Part shown: piece after piece, positions 10,616 through 22,134 of the stretch
Layout: the number at the start of each line of letters is the position of its first letter
How positions within the stretch are numbered: position 1 is the stretch's first letter
Assembly (NCBI GenBank): GCA_011032825.1
Contig: JAADJZ010000026.1
Location: forward strand, 248,001-312,000
Reading direction: 5' to 3'
Source of the DNA: Massariosphaeria phaeospora
Lineage: Eukaryota; Ascomycota; Dothideomycetes; Pleosporales
DNA: 64,000 nucleotides
The notes under the pieces: model-generated
What the model saw: the letters and a program-made list of their open reading frames with translations, nothing else
Told to the model about the DNA's origin: nothing
The model's database searches: none
Made by a program: the position numbers and the translations under genes

Positions 10616-13600
10616 ATGTCTACCACGTTGGACGTGACGCGCCAACCTGATGACAACTACGAATCTAACTCAAGTTTGGACTTCAAAGGCAATGTCCAGG
10701 ACGAGAAGGAAGCCCATCCCGAAGAGGAGCTTCAACATCTTGCACGCCGGTTCACTACACAATCCGCAAACTTCCAACACGAGTCACCGTTCACAGCCGC
10801 AGAGGACAGCCATTTGAATCCAAAGAACTCCAATTTCAGATCCAGAGACTGGGCAAAGGCGTTCTACAATGTCCGTTATAGTGACGAAACGGTGCTACCC
10901 CGTGTGGCAGGTGTTGCCTTTCGCGACTTGAACGTCTGGGGAGTGGGCTCTCCAACAGATTTCCAATCGAGTGTCGGAAACTCTGTTCTGAAGTTTCCTG
11001 CTTTGTTTGGGAGAGGCGCCCAGAAGATTACCATACTTCGTAATCTCGATGGGCTACTGCTTCCCGGAGAGCAGCTTTGTGTGCTTGGGCCGCCAGGGTG
11101 AGTAGCCGACCCAAGCTTCACCAAAACACTGCTAACAGAACTAGATCTGGTTGCTCGACCCTGCTGAAGACAATCGCAGGGGATACACATGGCTTCAAGG
11201 TTAACCCGGAGTCGTATTTGAATTACCAAGGAATCACAGCGGAGAAGATGAATTCGTCATACCGCGGAGAAGCCATCTACACTGCAGAGGTCGATGCGCA
11301 CTTTCCTATGTTGACTGTCGGAGATACTTTGTATTTCGCAGCTCTTGCTCGTACGCCTCGCACAATTCCCGGAGGAGTCAGTCGAGAACAGTACGCAGAG
11401 CATCTACGCGACGTAAGTATATGGAGATCTTAATTTAACACCCATCAGCTGACGCCTAGAAGGTAATTATGGCAATGTTTGGTATCAGTCATACGATCAA
11501 CACGCAAGTAGGCAATGATTTTGTCCGTGGAATTAGTGGAGGCGAGCGAAAGAGAGTCACTATTGCAGAGGCAGCACTTTCTTATGCACCACTGCAATGC
11601 TGGGACAATTCGACAAGAGGTGACTCTACTCACTGTGTGACATCCGTTACTTTTGCTGACCATCTTTAGGTCTGGATTCTGCCAACGCCATAGAATTTTG
11701 CAGGACACTGCGTACCCAGTGTGATGTTTTCGGTGCTTCGGCATGTGTCGCCATCTACCAGTCACCACAAGCAGCTTACAATGTGAGTCAAGTTCTTATT
11801 TGGTTGAGTTCCGACTGACACGTCTTAGCTCTTCGATAAGGTTACCGTACTGTATGAAGGACGACAAATTTACTTTGGCCCTGCCGACAAAGCGCGTGCT
11901 TATTTTGAAGGACTCGGCTTTGAGTGTCCTGAGGCACAGACTACCCCCGACTTCCTCACTTCTATGACTTCTGCGGCTGAGCGCGTCGTCCGCACAGGAT
12001 TTGAAAACTCTGTCCCCCGCTCCCCGGATGAGTTTGCTCGCTGCTGGAAAGAAAGCGAGGCCAGACGGGAACTCCTACAGCAGATCGAGGAATACGACGA
12101 AAGCCATCCGCTCGAAGGCCCCGACCATGACCAGTTTGCCTTGTCTCGAAAGATGGAAAAGTCGAAGAAACAACGAGAGAACTCGCCATATACTCTTTCG
12201 TACTGGCGTCAGATATCTCTCTGCATGTGGAGGGAATATCAACGATTAAAGAGCGACCCAGCTGTACCGATCTTCATGCTGTTTGCGAATTCCTTCGAAG
12301 CCCTCATCGTTGCCAGTATCTTTTATAATCTACCGGCCACCACTGCATCCTTCTTCTCCCGTGGTGCCCTGATCTTCATGATTGTAAGCATATCTTCTCT
12401 TCTCGACAACTCACCAAATGTTCGTTTGACCTCTGTTTCTACGACTGCTAACAGGAAGTCATCGAAAGGTCCTTCTCAATGGTTTTGGTTCGATGATGGA
12501 AATAATGGCCCTGTATGCAAAACGGACCATTGTGGAGAAGGTATGTCATCCCTAGTAATATTTCCACAATTATCATCACGAGTATTCTAATTCTAGTTGA
12601 AGCATAACCGGTATGCCCTCTATCATCCTAGTGCTGAGGCAGTCGCATCGATGATTATGGATTTGCCGTACAAGATAACGAACTCATTCGTTGTGAATTC
12701 GATATTGTACTTCATGGCCAATCTCCGTCGCGAACCGGGACCGTTCTTCTTCTTCATGCTAATCTCCTTCTCTATGACCTTGTCGATGAGCATGTTTTTC
12801 CGCTTCTTCGCATCTATCACCAAGACCATCGCGCAAGCTCTCGCTCCATCGTCTATTATCTTGTTGGCGCTATGTTTGTATACTGGTTTCGCGATTCCGA
12901 TCCAGTACATGCGAGGGTAGGTACTTCTGCTGCGCACGAAAGATCTGACTAACTTTGATAGATGGGCAAGTTGGCTTCGATGGATCAATCCCATAGCTTA
13001 CGGTTTCGAAAGCGTCCTCGTTAACGAATTCAGTGGACGACAATTCCCCTGCGCACAGTTTATTCCTTCCGGACCGGGCTACGAAAATGTGTCCCCCGAT
13101 CAGAGAGCTTGCGCTGTTCAAGGTGCTGTTCCAGGTCTTGACACCGTCAGTGGCACAGCCTTTGTCGAAACCGCATATCAGTACCACAATGGCAATAGAT
13201 GGCGCAATTTCGGCATCATCATCGCGATGATGATTTTCCTTATGGTGCTCCATCTGGTAATGTCAGAGCTTGTGGCATCCGAGCGCTCGAAAGGCGAAGT
13301 CCTTGTGTTCCGTCGCGGGAAAATGCAGAAAGCCAAAGCAAAACGTCAGAACATTGATGAAGAAACTGGAAACAACCCGGTAGTAGCAGCTGAAAAGGAT
13401 GTTGATAGCAACGGATCCGGATACAATGTTGAGAAGCAGAGCTCCGTCTTCCATTGGGAAGATGTGTGTTATGATGTTCAAATCAAGGGCGAGACGAGGA
13501 CTATTCTGGATCACGTCGACGGCTGGATCAAACCAGGTACTTTGACGGCGCTCATGGTAAGCTTAATTTTCTACTTACATCGTGATTACATTTGAGGCAC

Positions 13601-15684
13601 GAGCTAATACGTTTCACAGGGTGTGTCTGGTGCTGGAAAGACTACATTACTTGATGTTCTTGCAAGCCGAACGACTACGGGTGTGATCAGCGGCAGCATG
13701 CTTGTGGACGGGCGGGAGCGCGATGATTCGTTCCAACGGAAGACCGGCTACTGCATGCAACAAGACATACATCTACACACATCCACTGTCCGCGAAGCTC
13801 TCGAATTTAGCGCTCTACTTCGTCAACCTCCAGAGTATAACCGCGAACAGAAATTGTCATACGTGGACGAAGTCATTAGCTTGCTAAATATGGGGGACTA
13901 CGCAGACGCTGTAGTTGGTGTTCCGGGCTCGGGTCTCAACGTAGAGCGTAAGTATCCATTATATCCCAAGGCTTTATGTTCTCTAGTTCTAACCTTCACA
14001 GAGCGAAAACGACTGACCATTGGCGTGGAGCTTGCAGCTCGTCCCAAACTTCTACTCTTTCTGGATGAACCTACGTCTGGATTAGACAGCCAGACATCTT
14101 GGTCGATTTGCGATTTGATGGAGAAGCTTACTCGTAACGGCCAAGCAATCTTGTGTACGATACATCAACCATCAGCAATGCTGTTCCAACGCTTCGATCG
14201 GCTGTTGTTGTTGGCCAAGGGGGGCAAGACAGTCTATTTCGGTGAGGTCGGGAGAAGTTCGAGAACACTTGTGGATTACTTCGTTCGCAACGGTGGACGG
14301 CCTTGTCCCCCAGGTGCGAATCCTGCAGAGTGGATGCTTGAGTGGTAAGTAAACGGCGTGTAGACGACGTAGCACTAGGGCTAATTCACTCGCATAGCAT
14401 CGGTGCAGCACCAGGCGCTCAGACAGATATCGATTGGCCAGAGGTATGGCGAAACAGCCGAGAGTATACCGAAGTTCGCACTGAGCTTGCAAAATTGAGA
14501 GACTTGGTGCACTCTCCATCCTCGGTTATGGACTCGTCGGACTCAAGCTACCAGGCATTTGCGGCATCGTTTAAGACGCAATTCGTCGAGGTTGGCAACC
14601 GCTGCTTTCAACAATACTGGAGAACGCCATCGTACATCTATTCTAAGATGTTCCTTACCGTCGCTTGTGTAAGTAGACTCATCCATTGCGACTGAGAGCA
14701 CAACATGCCTAACGGCCAAACAGTCCCTTTTCATCGGATTCTCATTTTTCAAGAACGACAACACTATGCAAGGACTCCAGAACCAGATGTTCGGCGTCTT
14801 CCTTTTTCTCTTCGTCATCATCCAGCTCATGTTCCAGATTATTCCAATGTTCATAATTCAGCGAACATTGTACGAGGGGCGCGAAAAACAGTCTAAGACT
14901 TACATGTGGCAAGCTTTCATCCTATCAAATATCGCCGTTGAGATGGTATGGAACATGGTAAGTGCCATATTCCCATACCTCCCTCCATTCATCCCATCTG
15001 TCACTAACAAAAATCTCGCAGATCATGGCCATTTTTTGCTTTTTCGTCTGGTACTATCCCGTTGGCCTCTACCGCAACGCCGAACCCACCGACAGCGTCC
15101 ACCTCCGTTCCTTCCTCACCCTCCTGCTCGTCATCCTCGCCTTCCTCTTCGCCAGCACCACCGCCCACATGCTCGTCGCAGGCGTCGAAAGCGAGGAAAT
15201 TGCGGGCTCCCTCACCCTGCTCTTCTCCATTATGCTCTACGCTTTCTGCGGCATTCTCGCGGGGCCAGACACCCTACCGCGCTTCTGGATTTTCATGTAC
15301 CGCGTCAATCCATTCACGTACCTTGTCGAGTCGCTCATGGCGGCAACGCTCGGCGAGGCGGCGGCACACTGTGCGCCGGACGAATTCCAGAGCTTCTTCT
15401 CGCCGGCGAACACGACATGTGCGGAGTATATGGCGCCGTATATTTCGGCAGCGGGCGGCTATGTGCAGAATCCGCAAGCGGTTGGCGCGGAAGCATGTCG
15501 GTTCTGCCGCTTGGATAGTACGGATATGTTCTTGAAGGGAATCAACGTGGAGTGGAGTAATAGGTGGAGAGATTTTGGGTTGTTGTGGGTGTATGTGGTG
15601 TTCAATGTTGGGGTGGCGGTGTTTCTGTATTGGGTGGCGCGGGTGCCGAAGGGGAAACAGAATACGGTGAAGAAGAGGGCATAG
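10616..15684 (+). CDS. PDR-type (ABC-G full-size) multidrug efflux transporter
   Basis: Thirteen exons: 10616-11097, 11145-11412, 11460-11619, 11670-11782, 11829-12383, 12469-12540, 12597-12916, 12962-13556, 13620-13947, 14002-14344, 14398-14668, 14724-14957 and 15022-15684; 1467 residues, full length for the family. Order is NBD1-TMD1-NBD2-TMD2. NBD1 has the PDR-typical degenerate Walker A ([12 protein letters not shown], Cys for Lys), an intact signature ([13 protein letters not shown]) and WDNSTRGLDSA. NBD2 has a canonical Walker A ([12 protein letters not shown]), the degenerate signature (LNVEQRKRLTIG) and [14 protein letters not shown]. That asymmetry is normal for fungal PDR pumps. Each half has about six hydrophobic segments, and a Cys-containing extracellular loop precedes the last one. 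It should export hydrophobic toxicants (azoles, plant defence compounds, own metabolites) at the plasma membrane; the substrate cannot be read from sequence. The adjacent divergent zinc-cluster factor is a likely regulator. Confidence 0.95.
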
Positions 15685-16786
15685 GTGATGAGGAACAGGA
15701 AGGTCAGAATTGGAGAGAAGATGTTTCTGTTAGAGAGTAGGGAGGTAGCAGCTAGACGCCTGTTGTTACCTGTACGAGATTGGTTTTTTCGGCATATATA
15801 GAGCGCTGGATCTTCTTTACATATAGCGACTGCTAGATTAGTGTGCTACCCTAGACTTTATAATTGTTTGTTATACACTGGAAAGAACGTTTGTTGTAAT
15901 GAAAGTATTTCGAGCTTTGACATTTGGGAGAAGATGTGATCCCTAAAAGATGCGGCACACTAACTTAAGGGCGTTTGAAAGCCACACTATTTCGCCATGG
16001 CTATTTTCCGCCGAGCCGGGGTGCAGATGTTCCACCAACCACCATAACATTGCATCCCTGAGGACTAGCGCAACGGGCAAACTGTTTATGCTTTTGTGTC
16101 CTCGAACTGCTTGGATCGTAAGAGTGGGTGCAACTAACTAATAGTAAGAATGTTAGTGGGTAGTCAACATAGTCAGCAATGACTGCACGACTCTAATTGA
16201 TCAATTGAATTATCCCGAGGTAGAGCACATGAATGCTTAACCAGGTCAAAAGCAGTTAATTAACGTGTAACATTAAGAACATAAGCTCGTAGCAAGAGAG
16301 CGTCGTTTATTTTCAGCATGCGCTAAGTAGATGGTTTACTCTGTAGAGTTTCTCAGAACCATGGTTCGTCAAGATGACTCCTATAAGATCTCGCTTTTTT
16401 CATCTTCGTCTCATCACATACACACACACTCAACATCTCTCTTTTAACGTGCAACTTTTCACACTAGGATGGAATCATGCAGCCGCGGTTGTTGCACTTA
16501 GTGGTCTGTCTAACTAGTCGTTTCGCATGCATCGGCGATTTCTCTAGTCCTGGCAGGCGCCGGGAAGAAGTGGGCCACCTCATCTCCCAGGAACCCCTTC
16601 ATCTGACGTGCAAACAAGCCGCGCCGAGACGGACAAGCTTTGCGGAGCCGAACTGAATACCTGTCATAAGTAGTAGTGAAGACGCTAAATGATGGTACAA
16701 GTATCTCACTATTTGTCTCTTCTGCCGACCACTATCATCTTTCTGCTTGTCCATGTCCAACCCTAGTCACTCACTCACTATACACG
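15685..16786. other. Intergenic, 1.1 kb; promoter of the polygalacturonase
   Basis: Transporter 3' region followed by the upstream region of the polygalacturonase. A TATAAG at about 16383 followed by a CT- and CA-rich tract (16390-16445) looks like a core promoter, though it is 400 bases from the start codon. One CCGGGG (about 16016-16021) fits the loose CreA consensus; a single match is weak evidence. Confidence 0.45.
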
Positions 16787-18008
16787 ATGATTGCAATTCA
16801 AGTTTTCGCTTCGATTCTCAGCGCTGGTACTTTAGTGGCAGCTGTTCCTGCTCCGGTTCCTACTGCACTCGCGCAGCTGGAGAGCAGAGCAGGCAGTTGT
16901 GTTCTCACCAATGTCGCAGCCGTCAGCAAGTCGAAGAGTTCATGTGCCACCATGACCTTGAGCAACATAGCCGTGCCATCGGGCCAGACCCTTGACTTGA
17001 CGAAGCTGAACGAAGGTACCACTGTATGCTCGCTATGATCCTTGAATGGAAATCCCCATGCTGATCTCGCTGTTTAAGGTCGTCTTTGCGGGCACGACTA
17101 CCTTCGGGTACAAGGAGTGGGAAGGGCCACTCATCTCTGTCTCTGGATCGAGGCTTACTATCAAGGGCGCGACCGGACACGTTATTGACGGTAATGGCCC
17201 TGCATGGTGGGATGGAAAAGGCTCCAACGGGGGAAAGAAGAAGCCCAAAGTAAGTTTCAACAACCCCCTGAAGACTTCTCACTAACACAGGCAGTTCTTC
17301 TTCGCGCATTTCATGAAGCAGTCCACCATCTCAAGCCTGAACGTCAAAAACACCCCCGTCCAAGGCTTCAGCATCAATTCCGCCACCGACCTCACCCTCG
17401 ACCACATCACCATCGACAACTCGGCAGGCGACGTCACGAACGGCGGCCACAACACCGACGCCTTCGACATCGGCAGCTCCACCGGCATCACCATCTCCAA
17501 CGCCAACATCCACAACCAAGACGACTGCCTCGCCATCAACTCCGGCACGAACATCCACTTCGTCGGCGGCACCTGCTCGGGCGGCCACGGCCTCAGCATC
17601 GGCTCCGTAGGCGGCCGCGCCGACAACATCGTCGACGGCGTCGTCATCGCAACCAGCCACATCTTCAACTCACAGAACGGCGTGCGCGTCAAGACCGTGG
17701 CCGGCGCCACCGGCTCCGTCCACAACGTCTCGTATAAGGACATCACGCTTTCCAACATCTCAAAGTACGGCATTGTGCTGCAGCAGGATTACCAGAACGG
17801 GTCGCCGACGGGGAACCCTACGACTGGGATTCCGATTACGGAGTTCAGGGCGGAGGGAATTACAGGGTCGGTGGCTGAGAAGGCGATACCGGTGTATGTT
17901 CTGTGTGGGAAGGGGGCTTGCTCGGACTGGACGTGGGCGGGTGTGCAGATCGCTGGAGGAGTGAAGAGCACAAAGTGCCAGAATGTTCCGGCGGGTGCTT
18001 CGTGCTGA
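16787..18008 (+). CDS. Secreted endopolygalacturonase (GH28)
   Basis: Three exons, 16787-17023, 17079-17249 and 17295-18008; 373 residues, normal for fungal endo-PGs. It hydrolyses internal alpha-1,4 bonds of homogalacturonan in plant pectin. The N-terminus is a signal peptide (about residues 1-19) and a short propeptide ending at LESR, a likely processing site. All GH28 catalytic motifs are present in a right-handed beta-helix: NTD at 189-191, the DD pair in NQDDC at 212-213, GGHG with His234, and RVK at 267-269 (usually RIK). C-terminal Cys pairs fit the conserved disulfides. Gene choice was made by splicing in phase; the second intron ends at the CAG immediately before TTCTTCTTC, since the upstream CAG would break the frame. 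Endo activity rather than exo is inferred from length and motif spacing. Confidence 0.95.
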
Positions 18009-18358
18009 TCCGGAGTAAGTTGTAGTAGCGACCAGACGCCACAGCAACTTTGAACATGCCGTGCTTTGTGGATATTTACCGTCTGCCAGCTTAACTCTTT
18101 GTATAGTTTCGAAACTTCCAATTCATAGTGTACATATTTATTCTTACACATAGCCCATTTTATCTAGAAGAAGAATTTCGTAAACTCGCGTCTCTGCTCA
18201 TGACGGTAACGGTTGGTGGCTCGCGTAGAACGCCATATGAGTGTGGAAGATGTGGTAACTGCTTACGGTTTTAGCTATACGACGAGTGGACATCAGCCAG
18301 TGGATCCTGCCTGGCCGCTGTTCGCCCACGAGCCAAAAGCTGCATCACCACACCCTAC
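18009..18358. other. Intergenic, 350 bases between convergent genes
   Basis: 3' ends of the polygalacturonase and the asparaginase. Nothing else is seen. Confidence 0.6.
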
Positions 18359-19642
18359 CTATCCGCTCTCATAAGAGTCCTCCCGGAAAATCAAACACTC
18401 CTGCCGCCCATCTTCCTCCGTCCACGCCCTCACCATGCCCCCGCAATTGAAGTCCTGCACGACTGTCGCTCGCCCACCCACCACTTCAATGCCAATCATC
18501 CCGCCAGTACCCTCGTGCGTGCGGTCCCAGCGGTCTCCAGCCGATTTCTGCAGTTCGCCGCCCGGACCGCTCATCCAAGGAAGGGCATGGGAGAGTGAGG
18601 TTCGCGCGAAGCGAGCGTTTGCGGCTACGGTTCTGGCGGCTGCGAGTTTGAGGAACGAGTCTCCGTTGCCGGTGCCGGAGATGCCGATTGCGTGACGAAT
18701 TGCCTTGGACGTTTTTGGGGCAATTTGGCTCGGGGGAGGTGGGGTTTCTGGCGGGTTGCTCGATGGGATGAATGCTGGGAGACAGTCGAGGGCCAGGGCG
18801 CGGATGTTGCCTCGCGAAAGATGCTCAAGCGGCGTGGTGATCGGAGAAGGCGTGTAGACCATCTGAGGAGCCCGGATAGACTCTGGCTCATACCACTCCT
18901 CTGCCCAGAACCCAGCGCCCGTGGTCGGTGTGTCACCAATACGTCCCGGCACCTTATTCGTCAAGCCACCCGTCGAGGTAGCAACACAAATAGTGCCTTC
19001 GCTATCCAGAACCACGGCCCCACACGTACCTAGGGGAATGTAGTTCTCTTTCTCCCACTCGCTCATCTCGGCACTACCATTACTCGCCTCCGCTTTCTCT
19101 TTCAGTCCCCGCTGGTGCTCATCCCATCTCTGCTGCGTGAAGAAATAGCTCGGCTGCACAATCTCCAACCCCCACTTCTGCGCCAGACTCTCTACAAACG
19201 CACCACTATACTGACAGTGGTCCTGCGAACCGTCTCCGCCAGGCATCTCACCGCGTATGAGGAGCTCTCGCGCTAGCTTGATGGGGTTCTTGACATGCTG
19301 CAACATCATGCAGCCTATGCTGCGCTTGCGGTACCCGTTCGAAACCATGATGCTGCATTCGAGCTCGTTGTGCCCTTCACGGGTGAAGACGGCGCCTTTG
19401 CCGGAGTTGTAGAGGGTGTCGTTTTCGAGCAGGGAGACAGCGTGGGTGGCGACGTCGAGAGCGGTGGCGCCGGGCTGGGATAGGAGACGGTTGGCTGAGG
19501 CTAGAATTCGGCGCTGTGAGGTCTGGAAGCGGTCGTATTTCTCTTTTGATATGGTCTGCCGGGTGATGTTGCCGGCGCCTCCGTGGATGATGATGCGGGG
19601 CGTGACCTTTAGCTGGGACGACGGGTGGTGTACCTTATCCAT
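18359..19642 (-). CDS. Threonine-type asparaginase / isoaspartyl peptidase (Ntn hydrolase)
   Basis: Single exon of 427 residues from the ATG at 19642; the frame is open to an ATG at 19750, which would add 36 polar residues, so the start is uncertain. Members are Ntn hydrolases that split L-asparagine or isoaspartyl dipeptides after self-cleavage. Conserved elements: IIIHGGAGN at the N-terminus, the NSGKGAVFTREG loop (about 79-90), the cleavage site PLGTCGAVVLD with nucleophile Thr206, the STGGLTNKVPGRIGDTP substrate loop, and GAGFWAEE. The C-terminal beta subunit contains SGTGNGDSFL, as expected. The residue after Thr is Cys instead of the common Val; this is a variation, not a loss. Length is somewhat above the usual 310-350 because of an insertion before the cleavage site (about 170-200) and a Pro-rich insert near 270-290. 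No signal peptide is seen, so cytosolic. Confidence 0.9.
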   Translation of the reverse strand: MDKVHHPSSQLKVTPRIIIHGGAGNITRQTISKEKYDRFQTSQRRILASANRLLSQPGATALDVATHAVSLLENDTLYNSGKGAVFTREGHNELECSIMVSNGYRKRSIGCMMLQHVKNPIKLARELLIRGEMPGGDGSQDHCQYSGAFVESLAQKWGLEIVQPSYFFTQQRWDEHQRGLKEKAEASNGSAEMSEWEKENYIPLGTCGAVVLDSEGTICVATSTGGLTNKVPGRIGDTPTTGAGFWAEEWYEPESIRAPQMVYTPSPITTPLEHLSRGNIRALALDCLPAFIPSSNPPETPPPPSQIAPKTSKAIRHAIGISGTGNGDSFLKLAAARTVAANARFARTSLSHALPWMSGPGGELQKSAGDRWDRTHEGTGGMIGIEVVGGRATVVQDFNCGGMVRAWTEEDGRQECLIFREDSYESG

Positions 19643-20849
19643 GCTGGTGTCCGGAGAACGGTTAGTGGTTTTCGAAGTTGAAACGCATTGTTTTTGCGTC
19701 GTACACTGTCCAGACGGAAAGGAAGCGTCAGTCAATGTCCTTGACTCCAAGTTGGGCTAGCCACACTAGACGTAAAGGGTTAGACTACTCTCGTGAAATG
19801 CTTGTTCAGCCTTGCCCTCAATCTCACCTCTATAAAACCAAACAAAAACTTTAGGCCGAGTCCCATAATCCATTATCAGTTCCTGCTTTTCGAAATCCAA
19901 ACCCTTGGGGCCGTCTCATCTCCCTACACCCACCTCCAGCGCACACTCTCAATAGCCACAAGTCTTATCTAGTACCAGGCGACAGGTAGTGAATTTTAGA
20001 CCCCTCGCATGTTGGGCGCGACTACCACTGACGCTGCGTGACGTCGACACGCTAAACCGCAAACGAAGCTGTCCACTGCTGTGGCTCCGCGGGTGCAGCA
20101 CAGCTCAGAACATCAAGCCGTGTGTATGTATATATGTTTGAACTTTGCCCACCTCATCTTTACTAGGATTCTACTTTAGCCCTCACTCTTCCAATTCAAA
20201 GATCCCTATCGCAGAAAACTAATCCTAGTGTTAAAAGACAATCCTCGAAAGGCGTTGTGTGCGTTGACTGTACTGCTTCCTATGTTTGGTATGCTTTCAT
20301 GTGTTGTCTATCGCAAACTCGCCGCATCAATCGCGATTGGGCCACTGCATATGCATGCATTCCATTCCATTCACCTCGTATGCACCTTAGCTTTCGCCAG
20401 GCTCCGACGTCGGGGCCCTGCCTGACGTTCAGGGTCGCTCCCTCGCAGCAACATCCACGTGTGTGTCTGTGTGCGGAGGAACAACACTTGCATCACACTT
20501 CCGTCATCCTTTGAGCAAATTGGGGCCCTGGAAAGGGCAACGAACCTCACCGCACCGCAACGCAGCGCACCGCACAGCGAATGCAGCGAGATCCCTACAC
20601 CGCCGCACCTCTGAAAATTGAATGATTGCACATATGTGCCTTTGTACCTTCACTCACGGGGTCTAGTGTTTTACTTTTGGTAACAGGTACTTGCTACATA
20701 CATACCTGCGTCTGCAACCTCCTTTCTACACTACCACGGCCCTTGCTGCGCTCTCTCCACTGCCACAAGGTTCTACTACTCTTACGGCTACTCCACCTCA
20801 GCCTCTTCCCATCTATCCACCCCAGTCCCGGTCCCGGTCCACACAAAAC
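19643..20849. other. Intergenic, 1.2 kb between divergent genes
   Basis: Promoter region for the asparaginase (minus) and the luciferase-like gene (plus). A TATATATG element lies near 20128-20135. From 20530 to 20600 there is a run of CGCACCG/CGCAAC-like short repeats. No coding region recognised. Confidence 0.5.
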
Positions 20850-21722
20850 ATGATCACCCTCACCCTCCCGCCCCTCTTCCCCCCCATCTTCCACCTGCTA
20901 CCCACGCTCCTAACCCTCTCCCTCCCGCTCCTCTCCCTCCACTACATCCACACCGACTACAACCGGTTCCTAGCGCTCGGCCCCGGCGGCACGCCCTCGA
21001 CCCCGCTCGGCTACCTGAAAATCAAACTGCTCTCGCTGCTCTCTCTACGCAACCCGCTACGCCCGCAATCCATCCCCGCGCACTTCCGCCCGCAAAAGGG
21101 GTACCTGGCACTCGCCACGCTCCCGCTGCGGTCGGGCCCCCGCCCCGTTGTCGAAGGCATCGCGCCGCAGCGCCAGCAGACCCAGCGCCCGTCGCCGACC
21201 GTCTACGCGCAGCTGACGGCCGCGCTGCGCGCCCTGACGACCGACCCGCGCAACTGCGTCGTCGAGAAGAAGAGCCTGATCGAGAAGCACAGCAGCGGCC
21301 TGTTCGCCAGCACGCCCATCACGCGCGTGTGCGGCGGCGAGATCTGCCACGCGCACGCCGTCGACGGCTCGCTGCACATGTCGCTGCACCCGGCCGACGC
21401 GGCGCTCGTGATTGAGAACGGCTGGGGCGAGCGCCATCCGCTGGCGCGGGGCGGCTGGTTCCGCCGCTTTGTGCCCAAGGAGTTTATGCTGGTATATGCG
21501 CCGCGGAGTGAGGCCGAGGTCGACGTCGTCATGAGCATGGTGGCAGCGAGTGTGTGGTGGGTTAGTGGCATGGATGTTCTGGTTGCCGACGAGGGCAAAG
21601 GGAGGGATCAGAAGATGGTGGTGGAGGATTTGGCGAGTGCGAAGGGGGCGAACGAGTGTTGGGCCTGCAGAATGCATGGGTGTGGAAAGGGGAGGGTCGG
21701 AAAGATGATGAGTGAGGCGTAA
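20850..21722 (+). CDS. Fungal luciferase (Luz)-domain family protein
   Basis: Single exon, 290 residues from the ATG at 20850; an upstream in-frame ATG at 20691 would add 53 Pro/Thr-rich residues unlike the family. A hydrophobic anchor covers about residues 9-30, then DYNRFLALGPGGTP and a short hydrophobic stretch. This matches the N-terminal layout of the fungal luciferase of Neonothopanus nambi, which as I recall it has an equivalent anchor and DYQTFLEVGP. Further shared blocks are LPLRSGPRPVVEG with the following QRQQTQ, a His-rich motif CHAHAVDGSLHMSLHPADA (166-184), GWGERHPLA (191-199) and FMLVYAPRSEAEVDVVMSMV. The luciferase oxidises 3-hydroxyhispidin; ascomycete homologues are not known to be luminous, so the reaction here is unknown. 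The C-terminal 30 residues add a CxxCRMHGC cysteine cluster that I do not recall from the mushroom protein. Family assignment is by recall, without a search. Confidence 0.8.
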   Translation: MITLTLPPLFPPIFHLLPTLLTLSLPLLSLHYIHTDYNRFLALGPGGTPSTPLGYLKIKLLSLLSLRNPLRPQSIPAHFRPQKGYLALATLPLRSGPRPVVEGIAPQRQQTQRPSPTVYAQLTAALRALTTDPRNCVVEKKSLIEKHSSGLFASTPITRVCGGEICHAHAVDGSLHMSLHPADAALVIENGWGERHPLARGGWFRRFVPKEFMLVYAPRSEAEVDVVMSMVAASVWWVSGMDVLVADEGKGRDQKMVVEDLASAKGANECWACRMHGCGKGRVGKMMSEA

Positions 21723-22134
21723 GAGGAAGCTTGTCTATTTGGCATGAACTGCGTGCGAGACATGGAGCGGCATAGAATTATGTCAATATTCGGGTGTTAG
21801 CGTTGGCGTTAACGTAGGCGTTCAAAGACTGATGGGTGCTGGTTGATTTGGTACTTAGGGGCACGGGAACAAGGCGAAAATGCCAAACAACATGTTCAGC
21901 TACTTCTCAGTTTCCGGGTGTTTTCCTAGGCGGTTTCTATGGGTATGCTAACCTGCGCTGAATTAGCTACGTTTCTTCTGAGTAGAAGTCGCGATCGCTC
22001 AGCTTCCAGAGGGGCAAAATCCACGAGAGTGCAATAGTCGTTTTCCGGCGAGCAGAAGCATATTCCACGAGAGCATGACGCTTGCAGGAGAGGTAAACTC
22101 ACCATCTTCCAACCCTACCACGTCCCTCACGCAT
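21723..22134. other. Intergenic, 412 bases between convergent genes
   Basis: 3' regions of the luciferase-like gene and EMC5. A short GTTAGCGTTGGCGTTAACG-type repeat occurs at about 21796-21815. Nothing else is seen. Confidence 0.55.

Noticed and set aside
17204..17737. Arg/His-rich 177-codon frame over the polygalacturonase
   Set aside because: A shifted-frame shadow of the GH28 exon, which carries every catalytic motif in its own frame.
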